A DNA stretch of 5,562 nt from Chloroflexota bacterium (GTDB lineage Bacteria; Chloroflexota; Anaerolineae; Anaerolineales; Villigracilaceae), in NCBI GenBank assembly GCA_016875755.1, contig VGOX01000174.1, positions 1-5,562 of the forward strand, in the 5' to 3' direction. This document shows, in pieces, positions 4,782 to 5,562 of this stretch. The notes beneath the pieces are model-generated. The model saw nothing but the letters and a program-made list of their open reading frames with translations, searched no databases and had not been told where the DNA came from. The translations under genes and the position numbers were made by a program. Positions within the stretch are counted from its first letter, which is position 1. Every line of letters starts with the position of its first letter.

Positions 4782-5562
4782 ATGCCCCTACGCTTCCTCA
4801 CCGCAGGTGAATCCCACGGACCCTCCCTCACCGCCATCCTCGACGGCATCCCCGCGGGGCTTTCCCTCACGCCTGATATCATCAACAAAGAACTTGCCCG
4901 CCGTCAACAGGGCTATGGCTCAGGCGGACGCATGAAGATCGAAAAGGACACTGTGCAAATTCTTGGCGGTGTGATGGGCGGCGAAACCACAGGTGCGCCG
5001 ATTGCCATGCTTGTCCAAAACGATGACCATGTCAAATGGAAAGGCAAAGCTATCGAACCGATGACTGCTCCGCGCCCAGGTCACGCAGATTTAACAGGCG
5101 CGGTCAAATACGGCTACAAGGATTTGCGCCCTGCGCTCGAACGCGCCTCCGCCCGCGAGACGACCATGCGCGTTGCAATTGGCGCGGTGTGCAAACATTT
5201 TCTCGCGCAGTTCGGCATCATTGTTGGCGGTTATGTTGCATCCATTGGCGAAGTCCAAACGGACTTTGGCGATATGCCCTTTGAAGAACGCTTCGTCCGC
5301 GCTGAAGAATCGGATGTACGCTGCCCCGTTGAAACCTCCGCGCAAAAGATGCGCGCCGAAATCGAAAAGACCATCCACGGCAAGAATACCCTTGGTGGTG
5401 TGCTCGAAATTGTCGCACTCAACCTGCCCGTCGGCTTGGGAAGTTTCGTGCAGTGGGATAAACGCCTCGAAGCCAAACTCGCCCACGCGGTTATGTCCGT
5501 GCAAGCCATCAAAGGCGTCGAAGTTGGTGATGCGTTCGAGAATGCAAAACGGATTGGCACCA
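4782..5562 (+). CDS. aroC: Chorismate synthase (N-terminal 260 residues, cut by window end)
   Basis: Chorismate synthase uses reduced FMN to eliminate phosphate from EPSP, giving chorismate, the substrate of AroH at the other end of the cluster. The visible 260 residues are roughly two thirds of a usual 360-390 residue enzyme; the frame is open at the window end. Motifs include GESHG (9-13, with the active-site His as His12), RRQQGYGSGGRM (40-51), RPGHADLTGAVKYG (98-111, with the conserved His101), ERASARETTMRVAIGA (120-135) and the region GLGSFVQWDKRLEAKLAHA (218-236) leading into SVQAIKGVEVGDAF (239-252). ATG 4782 starts 29 nt after aroE with GGAG at 4772-4775. No heptamer array is seen in the visible part. 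Confidence 0.97.
   Translation, partial: MPLRFLTAGESHGPSLTAILDGIPAGLSLTPDIINKELARRQQGYGSGGRMKIEKDTVQILGGVMGGETTGAPIAMLVQNDDHVKWKGKAIEPMTAPRPGHADLTGAVKYGYKDLRPALERASARETTMRVAIGAVCKHFLAQFGIIVGGYVASIGEVQTDFGDMPFEERFVRAEESDVRCPVETSAQKMRAEIEKTIHGKNTLGGVLEIVALNLPVGLGSFVQWDKRLEAKLAHAVMSVQAIKGVEVGDAFENAKRIGT

Larger units (their letters stand above)
171..5562 (+). other. Probable aromatic biosynthesis operon aroH-aroF-tyrA-aroA-aroE-aroC
   Basis: Six co-directional genes. From aroF to aroC the spacers are 2, 20, -4 and 29 nt, which indicates one transcript. AroH is set apart by a 106-nt spacer that shows no convincing promoter or terminator, so it is probably cotranscribed. The set gives pathway entry (AroF), three shikimate-pathway steps (AroE, AroA, AroC), and the branch from chorismate to tyrosine (AroH, TyrA). 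No promoter is visible between the intron end and aroH, so transcription probably starts in or upstream of the intron. Confidence 0.8.

Noticed and set aside
5036..5284. Plus-strand open frame of 82 codons inside aroC
   Set aside because: It is an out-of-frame shadow of the chorismate synthase gene, which has clear motifs throughout this stretch.

Overview
The window is a single-strand (+) aromatic amino acid biosynthesis cluster, preceded by the 3' tail of a group II intron. Gene order is aroH (chorismate mutase), aroF (DAHP synthase, type I-beta), tyrA (prephenate/arogenate dehydrogenase), aroA (EPSP synthase), aroE (shikimate dehydrogenase) and aroC (chorismate synthase, cut by the window end). 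All six are recognised from catalytic motifs. The organism is a bacterium. The AroH-class mutase, the type I-beta DAHP synthase and the many degenerate heptanucleotide repeats suggest a Chloroflexota (Anaerolineae-like) genome, but that placement is inference; similar heptanucleotide repeats are known in cyanobacteria.

Layout. Positions 1-121 hold the end of a group II intron: domain V, then domain VI with a bulged branch-point A at 115. Positions 122-170 are a short leader with an imperfect palindrome and the aroH ribosome binding site. Gene spacing is tight from aroF onward: aroF-tyrA 2 nt, tyrA-aroA 20 nt, aroA-aroE overlap by ATGA, aroE-aroC 29 nt. The one larger gap (543-648, between aroH and aroF) is largely made of heptamer repeats. 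No promoter or terminator could be identified.

How the genes work together. AroF makes DAHP, the first committed intermediate. AroE, AroA and AroC carry out three later steps of the shikimate pathway to chorismate. AroH turns chorismate into prephenate, and TyrA directs it to tyrosine. Dehydroquinate synthase, dehydroquinase and shikimate kinase are not in the window and may lie downstream or elsewhere.

The most unusual signal is a set of twelve short arrays of degenerate 7-bp units. Three lie between genes. The other nine are inside tyrA, aroA and aroE, or form the ends of tyrA and aroA. Because 7 and 3 share no factor, such an array gives the same heptapeptide cycle in every forward frame, and it falls where these enzymes normally have variable surface loops. 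I could see none in aroH, aroF or the visible part of aroC. Two arrays share a composite 24-nt block, which suggests a dispersing element rather than independent slippage at each site.
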